From contig JAEDKS010000014.1 in the NCBI GenBank assembly GCA_016295665.1, positions 1 through 25,116 of the forward strand: 25,116 bases of DNA, in the 5' to 3' direction. This document shows positions 14,878 through 21,512 of this stretch, one piece after another (the stretch's first letter is position 1; every line of letters starts with the position of its first letter). The translations under genes and the position numbers were made by a program. Source of the stretch: Clostridia bacterium. GTDB taxonomy: Bacteria; Bacillota; Clostridia; Christensenellales; Aristaeellaceae. The notes beneath the pieces are model-generated. The model worked only from the letters and a program-made list of their open reading frames with translations, did no database searches and had not been told where the DNA came from.

Positions 14878-15975
14878 ATGAAATTAGGCGTTGTGGGTCT
14901 GCCGAACGTTGGCAAGAGCACCCTTTTCAATGCGATTACCAAGGCCGGCGCGCAGGCCGCCAACTACCCCTTCTGCACCATCGAGCCCAACACGGGCGTC
15001 GTGATGGTGCCCGACCACCGGCTGGACGTGCTGGCGGACATGTATCACCCCAAGAAGGTCACCCCCACCACCATCGAGTTTGTGGACATCGCCGGCCTGG
15101 TGAAGGGCGCGTCCCATGGCGAGGGTCTGGGCAACAAGTTCCTGAGCCACATCCGCGAGGTGGATGCCATCGTTCACGTCGTCCGCTGCTTCGAGGATGA
15201 GAACATCATTCATGTGGACGGCTCCATCAACCCCGCCCGCGACATCGAGACCATCAACCTGGAGCTGATCTTCGCTGACATGGAGACCGTGGAGCGCCGC
15301 AAGGAGCGCTCCCTGCGCGCCTATCGCGGCGGCGACAAGAAGGCGCAGGTGGAGGTGGAGCTGGCTGAGAAGCTCTACGCCCACCTGGAGAGCGGCAAGC
15401 CCGCCCGCACCTGCCCCGTGTCCGAGGAGGAGCAGGAGGTGCTGGACGGCTGGTTCCTGCTGACCACCAAGCCGGTCATCTATGCCGCCAACATCGCCGA
15501 GGAGGATCTGGGCACCGACCCGAAGGACATCCCCGGCCTGGACAAGGTGCAGGCCATCGCCGACGCGGAGCATGCCGAGATGCTGGTGATCTCCGCCGCC
15601 ATCGAGGAGGAGATCGCCCAGATGGAGCCGGAGGAGAAGGCCGAGTTCCTTGAGGAGCTGGGCATTGGACAGAGCGGTCTGGATCGGCTCATCACCGCCT
15701 GCTACCGGCTGCTGGGGCTCATCTCCTTCCTGACCGCCGGCGAGGACGAGTGCCGCGCCTGGACCATTGTCAACGGCACCAAGGCACCGCAGGCCGCCGG
15801 CAAGATTCACACCGATTTCGAGAAGGGCTTCATCCGGGCGGAGATCGTCCCCTTCGATACCCTGCAGGAGCTGGGCTCCATGGCCGCCTGCCGCGAGAAG
15901 GGTCTGGTTCGCTCCGAGGGCAAGGACTACGTCATGAAGGACGGCGACATCACGCTGTTCCGCTTCAATGTGTGA
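14878..15975 (+). CDS. ychF: Redox/stress-associated GTPase family ATPase YchF
   Basis: This 365-residue P-loop ATPase of the Obg branch binds the ribosome and is linked to stress control and translation. Walker A GLPNVGKST is at 7-15, the switch DIAGLVKGAS follows, and NIAEE replaces the usual NKxD, which is the hallmark of the ATP preference of this family. The C-terminal TGS-like domain is present (about 280-365). Length equals the usual 363-366. GGAG at 14864-14867 sets the start. It leads a run of five genes with small gaps, a setting not typical for ychF. Confidence 0.96.
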   Translation: MKLGVVGLPNVGKSTLFNAITKAGAQAANYPFCTIEPNTGVVMVPDHRLDVLADMYHPKKVTPTTIEFVDIAGLVKGASHGEGLGNKFLSHIREVDAIVHVVRCFEDENIIHVDGSINPARDIETINLELIFADMETVERRKERSLRAYRGGDKKAQVEVELAEKLYAHLESGKPARTCPVSEEEQEVLDGWFLLTTKPVIYAANIAEEDLGTDPKDIPGLDKVQAIADAEHAEMLVISAAIEEEIAQMEPEEKAEFLEELGIGQSGLDRLITACYRLLGLISFLTAGEDECRAWTIVNGTKAPQAAGKIHTDFEKGFIRAEIVPFDTLQELGSMAACREKGLVRSEGKDYVMKDGDITLFRFNV

Positions 15976-16022
15976 TCGACACCGCGTCATGCGGCGGAAA
16001 AAAGCATCGGGAGGCCGTGGGT

Positions 16023-17033
16023 ATGAGCAAGATCACCTATCTGATTCAGCGCGCCGCCAAAATGGACTGGCAGCGGATGTGGGAGACCACCGCGCTCCTT
16101 ACTGAAAAAAGCGGAAAGTCCCGCGTCTGGCTGCTGCAGGATATGCTGAAGTGCGCCGTCCGCTACAACGCCGGCTACATCGACTACAAGATCGCCCAGA
16201 TGTACCGCCTGAACGACGCGCAGCGGAAAACCGTCATCACCCGCGGCATCTCCAACAGCATTGTGCGCCGGATGAACGACAAGCGCTACTGGCACTTCTT
16301 TGACGACAAGACCCAGTTCAATCAGCTCTTTGCCGACGATATTCCCCGCAAGTGGCTGCTGATCACCCCGGACACCAACCCCGACGCGCTGTTCGCGCTC
16401 TGCGAAAATCAGACGCAGCTGATCGGCAAGCCGCTGGAGGGCTCCAGCGGTCAGGGCATTCAGAAGTACACCCGGGAGGACTGGCAGGCGGGGCCCGAGG
16501 CGTTCCGGCAGAAGCTGTTGGAGGATGGCATCGGCATTCTGGAGGAGATCGTTCAGCAGCACCCCGCCATGGCCTCCCTGTGCCCCACCTCGGTGAACAC
16601 CTGCCGCATCGCCACCCTGCTGGGCGACAAGCAGCAGGGCATCGTGTACGCGTTCCTGCGCATCGGCAACGGCAAGGTGATGGACAACGTGGACTGCGGC
16701 GGCATGGCGGCCCGGATTGATCTGGAGAGCGGCAAGCTGCTGACCGTCGGTGCGGACAAGCAGGGCAACACCTTCACCCATCACCCCATGACCGGCACCG
16801 CCATCGTGGGCTTCACCATCCCCTACTGGGAGGAGGCCAAGGCCATGTGCCTCCGGGCCGCGCAGAAGGTGCCGGAGATGCGCTTTGTGGCCTGGGATGT
16901 GGCGATCACCCCGGACGGCCCCACCTTCATCGAGGGCAACAGCTTCCCCAGCCACGCCATTCCCCAGTTCGCGGCCCACTATCCCGACGGCATCGGCATC
17001 CTGCCGGAATTTGAGAAGTTCATTGACCTGTGA
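16023..17033 (+). CDS. ATP-grasp enzyme, sugar-transfer-associated type
   Basis: This 336-residue protein of the ATP-grasp fold should join a carboxylate to an amine or similar group, using ATP. The start at 16023 is chosen for GGGAGG at 16009-16014; the frame is open far upstream only because it overlaps ychF. Helical N-terminal residues 1-100 are followed by the ATP-binding part (GKPLEGSSGQGIQKY), then CRIATLLGDKQQGIVYAFLRIG, and the metal-binding end WDVAITPDGPTFIEGNSFP with its acidic and Asn residues. This matches the family often found in polysaccharide or capsule loci (ATPgrasp_ST). The substrate is unknown. It lies 47 nt after ychF. A wall or surface polymer role fits uppP downstream but is inference. 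Confidence 0.82.
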   Translation: MSKITYLIQRAAKMDWQRMWETTALLTEKSGKSRVWLLQDMLKCAVRYNAGYIDYKIAQMYRLNDAQRKTVITRGISNSIVRRMNDKRYWHFFDDKTQFNQLFADDIPRKWLLITPDTNPDALFALCENQTQLIGKPLEGSSGQGIQKYTREDWQAGPEAFRQKLLEDGIGILEEIVQQHPAMASLCPTSVNTCRIATLLGDKQQGIVYAFLRIGNGKVMDNVDCGGMAARIDLESGKLLTVGADKQGNTFTHHPMTGTAIVGFTIPYWEEAKAMCLRAAQKVPEMRFVAWDVAITPDGPTFIEGNSFPSHAIPQFAAHYPDGIGILPEFEKFIDL

Positions 17034-17098
17034 GAAGCGCATGGAAAAAAGACCCCAGGGAAGATGATCCATGTTCTTCCGGAAGCGAGGTGACGCGC

Positions 17099-17908
17099 AT
17101 GAGAAAAATTCTGCTTCCCCTGCTGCTCCTGCTGCTGCTGACCGCAGCGCTCCCCGCCACGGCGGAGGGCACCGATGAGGACTGGAGTCTGGTGGACGAG
17201 CTGGTGCTGTTCTCCGACGACGGCACCCTGACCCTGCTGACCCCCACGGAGGCGCCCGTGGTCAACGCGGCCCGGGAGGACTTCATCGACCGCATCATCG
17301 AGAACGGACGGCAGCTGTATGAGCAGGCGAACGGCAGGGCGCAGCGTGCCCAGTACGCCGGGGACATCTATGTCTGCAAGAACTTCACCACCTACCTGTT
17401 CCGCCAGAACCGGGACGATTTCCGCATGGCGGCCTATCCCGACGTGACCCTGGTCATCCCGGACAACCTGCCCTCTGCGGAGTGCGCGCCCTACTACTAC
17501 GGCTTCTGGTGGAAGGATGTTCCCGCCTCCGAGGGCAACCCCTTTGAGGTGGCGGCGCAGTTCATCTACAACAGCGACCTGTCCAAAGACGAGAACATGC
17601 AGCTGGCCCTTGCCTTCATGAAGCAGGTGCAGCGCGGCGATTTCTTTCAGATGAGCGCCGACTACCAGTATGGCGTCGGCGCCCACAGCGCCATCATGAT
17701 CTCGGACTACGATCCCGAAACGAACACCGTGCACTGGATGGACAGCAACATGCTGGGCAAGAAGATCAACGGCGAGCGCTACGGCTACGTTCAGTACGAC
17801 GCGGAAAAGAGCATCGAGTGGTGGGCTGAGGCCTTCTGCGTGAAGCGGCGCGGCGCCACGCTCTACCGGCTTCGGGACGACATCGTGTACGCCGATGAGG
17901 CGCAGTAA
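17099..17908 (+). CDS. Secreted papain-like cysteine protein of unknown function
   Basis: This 269-residue exported protein has a signal peptide at residues 1-22 (a run of leucines ending PATA). The start at 17099 follows GAGGTGA at 6 nt. I do not recognise the family. GDIYVCKNFTTYLFR (Cys93), GAHSAIMISDYD (His196) and VHWMDSNM (His212, Asp215, Asn217) follow the Cys-His-Asp/Asn order of NlpC/P60, CHAP and related papain-like hydrolases, so an amidase or peptidase acting on the wall is plausible. The acidic N-terminal part has no motif. Between ATP-grasp and uppP genes, an envelope role is sensible. Confidence is high that the gene is real, moderate for the fold and low for the substrate. Confidence 0.75.
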   Translation: MRKILLPLLLLLLLTAALPATAEGTDEDWSLVDELVLFSDDGTLTLLTPTEAPVVNAAREDFIDRIIENGRQLYEQANGRAQRAQYAGDIYVCKNFTTYLFRQNRDDFRMAAYPDVTLVIPDNLPSAECAPYYYGFWWKDVPASEGNPFEVAAQFIYNSDLSKDENMQLALAFMKQVQRGDFFQMSADYQYGVGAHSAIMISDYDPETNTVHWMDSNMLGKKINGERYGYVQYDAEKSIEWWAEAFCVKRRGATLYRLRDDIVYADEAQ

Positions 17909-17921
17909 ACAAGGAGCACCT

Positions 17922-18725
17922 ATGACACAGCTTGGTATGCCCTTTCTGATGGACACGCCCTCGGTGGAGGGCTGCTGCCGCCTGGCGGAGGAGCTGGGGC
18001 TGGACTTCGTGGAGCTGAACAACAGCTTTCCGGACTGCTCCCTGGACGTGCTGAGCGCCCCGGCGCTCCGCCGCCTGGCAGCGGCGCATGGGCTGTTCTT
18101 CACCCTGCACGCCGATGAGGAGTGCAATCCCTTCGCCTTTGACGAGTCGGTCCGGCAGGCGTGGCTCGGCAGTCTGGAGCGGGCGCTGCGCCTGGCGGCG
18201 GACACCGGAATGCCCACGGTGAACCTGCATATGGCGCGGGGCGTCTATGTCACGCTGCCGGAGCGTATCGTGTTCATGTATGAGCAATACGGCGACCGGC
18301 ACCGGATGCATGTGGAGGAGCTGCGGGCGATGGCGGAGCGCGTGCTGATGGGAACAAAGACCCGGCTCTGCATCGAGAACACCGGCGGCTTCCTGCCCTG
18401 GGAGCAAGCGGCGCTGGAAACGCTGCTGCAGTCCCCCTGCATCGGGCTGACGCTGGACATCGGTCATGACCACGCCATCCGCAATCAGGACCTGCCCTTC
18501 TACGAGGCGCACCGGTCGAAGCTGTGGCACATGCACGGGCATGATGCCCTCGGCACGCATCCCCATCTGGCGCTGGACGACGGCGAAATGGACTGGCGCG
18601 CCCGGTTCGCCATGGCACAGGCCTGCGGTGCCCGCATCGTGCTGGAGGTCAAGACGCCGGAGGCGCTGCGCCGGAGCGTTCCCATCGCCAGGGCCGCCCT
18701 GTCCGCGCCCTCCATCCGCAACTGA
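17922..18725 (+). CDS. Sugar phosphate isomerase/epimerase-like TIM barrel protein
   Basis: This 267-residue protein of the xylose isomerase-like TIM barrel superfamily (AP_endonuc_2) starts at 17922 behind AAGGAG, 13 nt after the previous gene. Metal-binding strands are visible: the start FVELNNSF, LHADEE, VNLHMARG, CIENTGGF (Glu), LTLDIGHDHA (Asp, His), WHMHGHD (His) and the late VLEVKTPE (Glu). The family holds isomerases, epimerases and endonuclease IV. The short length and lack of the long DNA-binding loops favour a sugar or inositol isomerase over a DNA repair enzyme. The substrate is unknown. Confidence 0.82.
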   Translation: MTQLGMPFLMDTPSVEGCCRLAEELGLDFVELNNSFPDCSLDVLSAPALRRLAAAHGLFFTLHADEECNPFAFDESVRQAWLGSLERALRLAADTGMPTVNLHMARGVYVTLPERIVFMYEQYGDRHRMHVEELRAMAERVLMGTKTRLCIENTGGFLPWEQAALETLLQSPCIGLTLDIGHDHAIRNQDLPFYEAHRSKLWHMHGHDALGTHPHLALDDGEMDWRARFAMAQACGARIVLEVKTPEALRRSVPIARAALSAPSIRN

Positions 18726-18739
18726 AAGGAGATCGCACA

Positions 18740-19585
18740 ATGAGCATTCTGGAAGCTGCCCTGCTGGGACTGGTGCAGGGGCTGGGCGAGTTCCTCCCCA
18801 TCTCCTCCAGCGGTCATCTGCTTTTCGCCCAGCTGCTGATGGGCTTTGACCGCACCAACGACGCATATATGCTGCTGGACGTGCTGCTGCACGTCGGCAC
18901 GCTGATGCCCATCATCATCGTGTTCTGGAAGGACTGGTGGGCCATGCTCCGCCATCCCGTGCAGCAGCGGAAGCTGTGGGCCATGCTGATTCTGGCCTCC
19001 ATCCCCGCGCTTGTCGTGCATGTGCTCGGGCTGGACGACAGCTTCGGCACCGGCTGGTTCCTGGGTGTTTCCTTCCTGATCACCGCCGTTTTCCTGCTGG
19101 TCACCGAGGCGGTCAGCAGCCGCCGGGCGCAGGGCCGGGAGGTTCCCGGCTTCGGGAACGCGCTGGTCATGGGCTGCTTCCAGGCGCTGGCGCTGCTGCC
19201 CGGCGTCAGCCGCAGCGGCTCCACCATCACCGGCGGCGTGCTGTCCGGGCTGGACAGGAAGGCTGCCGCGAAGTTCTCCTTCATGATGTGCGCCCCCGCC
19301 ATCGCCGGCAGCCTCCTCTTGGAGGGCAAGGAGGCCATCGAGCTGGGCTGGTTTGCCAACTTTGAGGTTCTCCCCATGCTGACGGGCATCGTGGTCGCCG
19401 CGGTGGTCGGCTATCTGGCTATCCGCTTCATGCTGGCGCTCATCAACCGCATCTCGCTGAACTGGTTCGCGCTGTACGTTGCCGTGCTGGGTCTGGTCTA
19501 TCTGGTGCTGCAGCTGATGGGCCATCCCCTGCTACCTGCCTTCTCCCCCGAGGTCGTCTCCGGACTTGCCGGGCTGATGGGCTGA
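18740..19585 (+). CDS. uppP: Undecaprenyl-diphosphatase UppP (BacA)
   Basis: This 281-residue polytopic membrane enzyme removes a phosphate from undecaprenyl pyrophosphate, recycling the lipid carrier for peptidoglycan and other wall polymers; extra copies raise bacitracin resistance. The two signature motifs are present: GLGEFLPISSSGHL near the N-terminus (Glu, Ser, His) and LLPGVSRSGSTI in the middle (Arg-Ser-Gly-Ser). The first reads QGLGE where EGLTE is usual, a small change. AAAGGAG lies before the ATG. It closes the ychF run. I see no strong T-tailed terminator after it, only two 5-bp GC hairpins at about 19591-19618. Confidence 0.95.
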   Translation: MSILEAALLGLVQGLGEFLPISSSGHLLFAQLLMGFDRTNDAYMLLDVLLHVGTLMPIIIVFWKDWWAMLRHPVQQRKLWAMLILASIPALVVHVLGLDDSFGTGWFLGVSFLITAVFLLVTEAVSSRRAQGREVPGFGNALVMGCFQALALLPGVSRSGSTITGGVLSGLDRKAAAKFSFMMCAPAIAGSLLLEGKEAIELGWFANFEVLPMLTGIVVAAVVGYLAIRFMLALINRISLNWFALYVAVLGLVYLVLQLMGHPLLPAFSPEVVSGLAGLMG

Positions 19586-19639
19586 CGGACGCGTGACACC
19601 ACGCCCTGACGGGCGGGCCGCGCTTCGGACAGATTCCGC

Positions 19640-19668
19640 TGGACAAAACACGTGTTTTATGGTAAGAT
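19640..19668 (+). promoter_or_regulatory. Promoter of the short-chain dehydrogenase gene with palindromic operator
   Basis: TGGACA (19640-19645) and TAAGAT (19663-19668) have a 17-nt spacer. The spacer holds a perfect 14-nt palindrome, AAAACACGTGTTTT (19645-19658), ideally placed to block RNA polymerase when bound by a repressor. GACAAAAC (19642-19649) recurs at the deoR and mannosidase promoters. Confidence 0.55.
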
Positions 19669-19728
19669 ATGCTTACATGGGCAATTTGCCAATGCCAGAA
19701 CAGTGCAACAGAAGGAGGAAATCACTTT

Positions 19729-20529
19729 ATGAACAGACTTCAGGACAAGGTCGCCATCGTTACCGGCTCCACCAGCGGCATCGGTATCGGCATCGCCAAG
19801 CTGTACGCCGCCGAGGGCGCTAAGGTTGTCATCTGCGGACGCCGCCAGGAAAAGGGCCAGGCGGTGGTGGACGCCATCAAGGAGGCCGGCGGTGAGGCAT
19901 CCTACCACTTCATGGACATCACCGATCCCTCCAGCATCGAGAGCCTCTTTGCCGACACCGAGGCCAAGTACGGCAAGATCGACATTCTGGTGAACAACGC
20001 CGCCAACGTGGGCCTGAAGGACGGTCGCGTGGATGAGCTGACCCTCGAGATGTGGGACGCCGTGTTCCAGAGCGACATGCGCGGCACCTTCTATGCCATC
20101 AAGTGCGTGCTGCCCTACCTGAAGAAGAATGGCGGCGGCTCCATCGTGAACATCGGCTCCATGGCCTCCTGCGGCGGCGACCTGGGCTCCACCGCCTATG
20201 CCTGCGCCAAGGCCGGCGTGGATATGCTGACCAAGTCCACCGCCCTGCAGTACGGCAAGCAGAACATCCGCTGCAACTGCGTGCGTCCGGGCCTGATCGT
20301 CACCCCGCAGAACGAGGCGCATGTGCCGCAGGCGCTGAAGGACATCTTCCTGAGCAACATCATGGTCAACCGCTATGGCTGCCCCGAGGACATCGGCCAT
20401 ATGTGCGTGTACCTGGGCTCTGACGAGAGCAGCTACGTGACCGGTCAGGTGATGACCGTGGACGGCGGCCTGAACGCCCATGTTTCCACCGTGGCGCAGT
20501 TCCGTCAGCTCAGCTCCCGCACCTGGTAA
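19729..20529 (+). CDS. Short-chain dehydrogenase/reductase
   Basis: This 266-residue NAD(P)-dependent oxidoreductase has a Rossmann fold. The cofactor motif TGSTSGIGIG (about 12-21), NNAAN, and the catalytic YACAK with the upstream serine region (NIGSMAS) are all present, and VTGQVMTVDGGL near the end is the classical SDR signature. CGRR after the second strand suggests NADP preference. The start at 19729 uses AAGGAGG at 19712-19718, 10 nt away. The substrate is unknown; the neighbouring sugar genes and shared operator suggest a sugar or polyol. It is convergent to deoR, with separate terminators for each. Confidence 0.92.
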   Translation: MNRLQDKVAIVTGSTSGIGIGIAKLYAAEGAKVVICGRRQEKGQAVVDAIKEAGGEASYHFMDITDPSSIESLFADTEAKYGKIDILVNNAANVGLKDGRVDELTLEMWDAVFQSDMRGTFYAIKCVLPYLKKNGGGSIVNIGSMASCGGDLGSTAYACAKAGVDMLTKSTALQYGKQNIRCNCVRPGLIVTPQNEAHVPQALKDIFLSNIMVNRYGCPEDIGHMCVYLGSDESSYVTGQVMTVDGGLNAHVSTVAQFRQLSSRTW

Positions 20530-20543
20530 TCCCACACATTCCG

Positions 20544-20585
20544 GCGTCTCCCCGCGCCTTTCCGGATCGGGGAGACGCTGTTTTT
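20544..20585 (+). terminator. Terminator of the dehydrogenase gene
   Basis: A perfect 10-bp stem (20544-20553 with 20569-20578) is followed by TGTTTTT. Confidence 0.9.
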
Positions 20586-20611
20586 CTTTCCGCCTGATCC
20601 CTCCGTACCAG

Positions 20612-20643
20612 AAAAACGCATCCCCGCCCGTCGGAGATGCGTT
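20612..20643 (-). terminator. Terminator of deoR
   Basis: An 8-bp stem (20615-20622 with 20636-20643) is followed on the minus strand by TTTTT (20612-20616, partly paired). Confidence 0.8.
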
Positions 20644-20661
20644 GCTTGATGAATGCCTGAT

Positions 20662-21408
20662 TCAATCGTCCTTGCCCGCCACGATGATGTTGTCCATATC
20701 CTCCAGCCCTTGCAGCACCGCGTCGGTGATGACGATGTGGGCGTCCACGTCCGCCACCTTGCACATCGCCACGGTGCCCAGCTTTGCGGACTCCAGCAGG
20801 AAGTAGGTTGCGGCGGAATTGCGGATCGCCAGATGCTTGATGGACTGCTCCTTGGGGTCGTGGTTGGTGATGCCCGCATCCCGGGTGATGCCGTTGGCGC
20901 CCAGGAAGCACTTGCAGAAGCGCAGATCCTTCAGCATACGCTCCGCCATGGGGCCGATGCAGGAGGAGGTGTTCTTCTTGATCTCGCCACCGATCATGAT
21001 GCACGGGATGTCCTTCTCCAGCAGCTTGCTCATATGGGTAATGGAGTTGGTCACTACGGTCACATGGTCTGCGGTGATGTAGTCAATGAGCAGATAGTTC
21101 ACGCTGGAGGGATCCAGAAACACGATGTCCCCGGGGTTGATGAGCGCGCCCGCAGCCGCGGCAATACGCTGCTTCTCCTCCTTGTTCAGCTGCATCTTGA
21201 CGTGAATGTTCATCTCCATGTTCCGCTTGGGCAGCTGAACGCCACCGCCGCGCAGCAGCTCCACCTCGCCGCACTTTGCCAGCGTCTTCAGGTCGCGGCG
21301 CACGGTAGACTCGGAGCTGTCCATGGCCTCGATGATTTCCGGCAGGAAAAGCAGCTGATGATCCTTCAGCAGATCGAGCAGCTTTTGACGTCGAATAGCT
21401 GGTATCAT
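20662..21408 (-). CDS. DeoR-family transcriptional regulator
   Basis: This 248-residue repressor has an N-terminal winged helix-turn-helix (about 1-60; MIPAIRRQKLLDLL start, DSSESTVRRDLKTL recognition helix, LLRGGGV wing). A C-terminal DeoRC sensor domain binds a sugar phosphate and releases DNA (VFLDPSSVNYLL, VVTNSI, IGGEIKKNTSSCIGPMAE). The start at 21408 matches the family's usual MIPAxRR beginning. It sits between its convergent neighbour (dehydrogenase) and the mannosidase, and its own promoter carries a motif shared with theirs, so it probably controls all three and itself. The effector should be a phosphorylated product of the kinase encoded nearby; that is inference. Confidence 0.92.
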   Translation of the reverse strand: MIPAIRRQKLLDLLKDHQLLFLPEIIEAMDSSESTVRRDLKTLAKCGEVELLRGGGVQLPKRNMEMNIHVKMQLNKEEKQRIAAAAGALINPGDIVFLDPSSVNYLLIDYITADHVTVVTNSITHMSKLLEKDIPCIMIGGEIKKNTSSCIGPMAERMLKDLRFCKCFLGANGITRDAGITNHDPKEQSIKHLAIRNSAATYFLLESAKLGTVAMCKVADVDAHIVITDAVLQGLEDMDNIIVAGKDD

Positions 21409-21426
21409 GTTTCTCTTTCCTTTCCC

Positions 21427-21447
21427 CATACGTTATACGTTTTCCCA
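21427..21447 (-). promoter_or_regulatory. Imperfect inverted repeat in the deoR leader
   Basis: ATACGT-TAT-ACGTTT forms near-symmetric arms (5 of 6) about 30 nt downstream of the predicted transcript start and close to the ribosome binding site. It is a possible second control site. Confidence 0.3.
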
Positions 21448-21477
21448 ACCGGGATGCCTGCAGGTTTCGTCACTGGC

Positions 21478-21506
21478 ATTATAGCACAAAAGCCACGTTT
21501 TGTCAG
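21478..21506 (-). promoter_or_regulatory. Promoter of deoR with inverted-repeat operator
   Basis: On the minus strand, CTGACA (21501-21506), a 17-nt spacer and TATAAT (21478-21483) with an extended TG are found. The spacer holds an 18-nt inverted repeat, ACAAAA-N6-TTTTGT (21486-21503). This fits autorepression. Confidence 0.7.
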
Positions 21507-21512
21507 CAATTT

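Noticed and set aside
19586..19620. Terminator after uppP
   Set aside because: Two short GC hairpins exist but neither has a T run; termination may be weak or factor-dependent.
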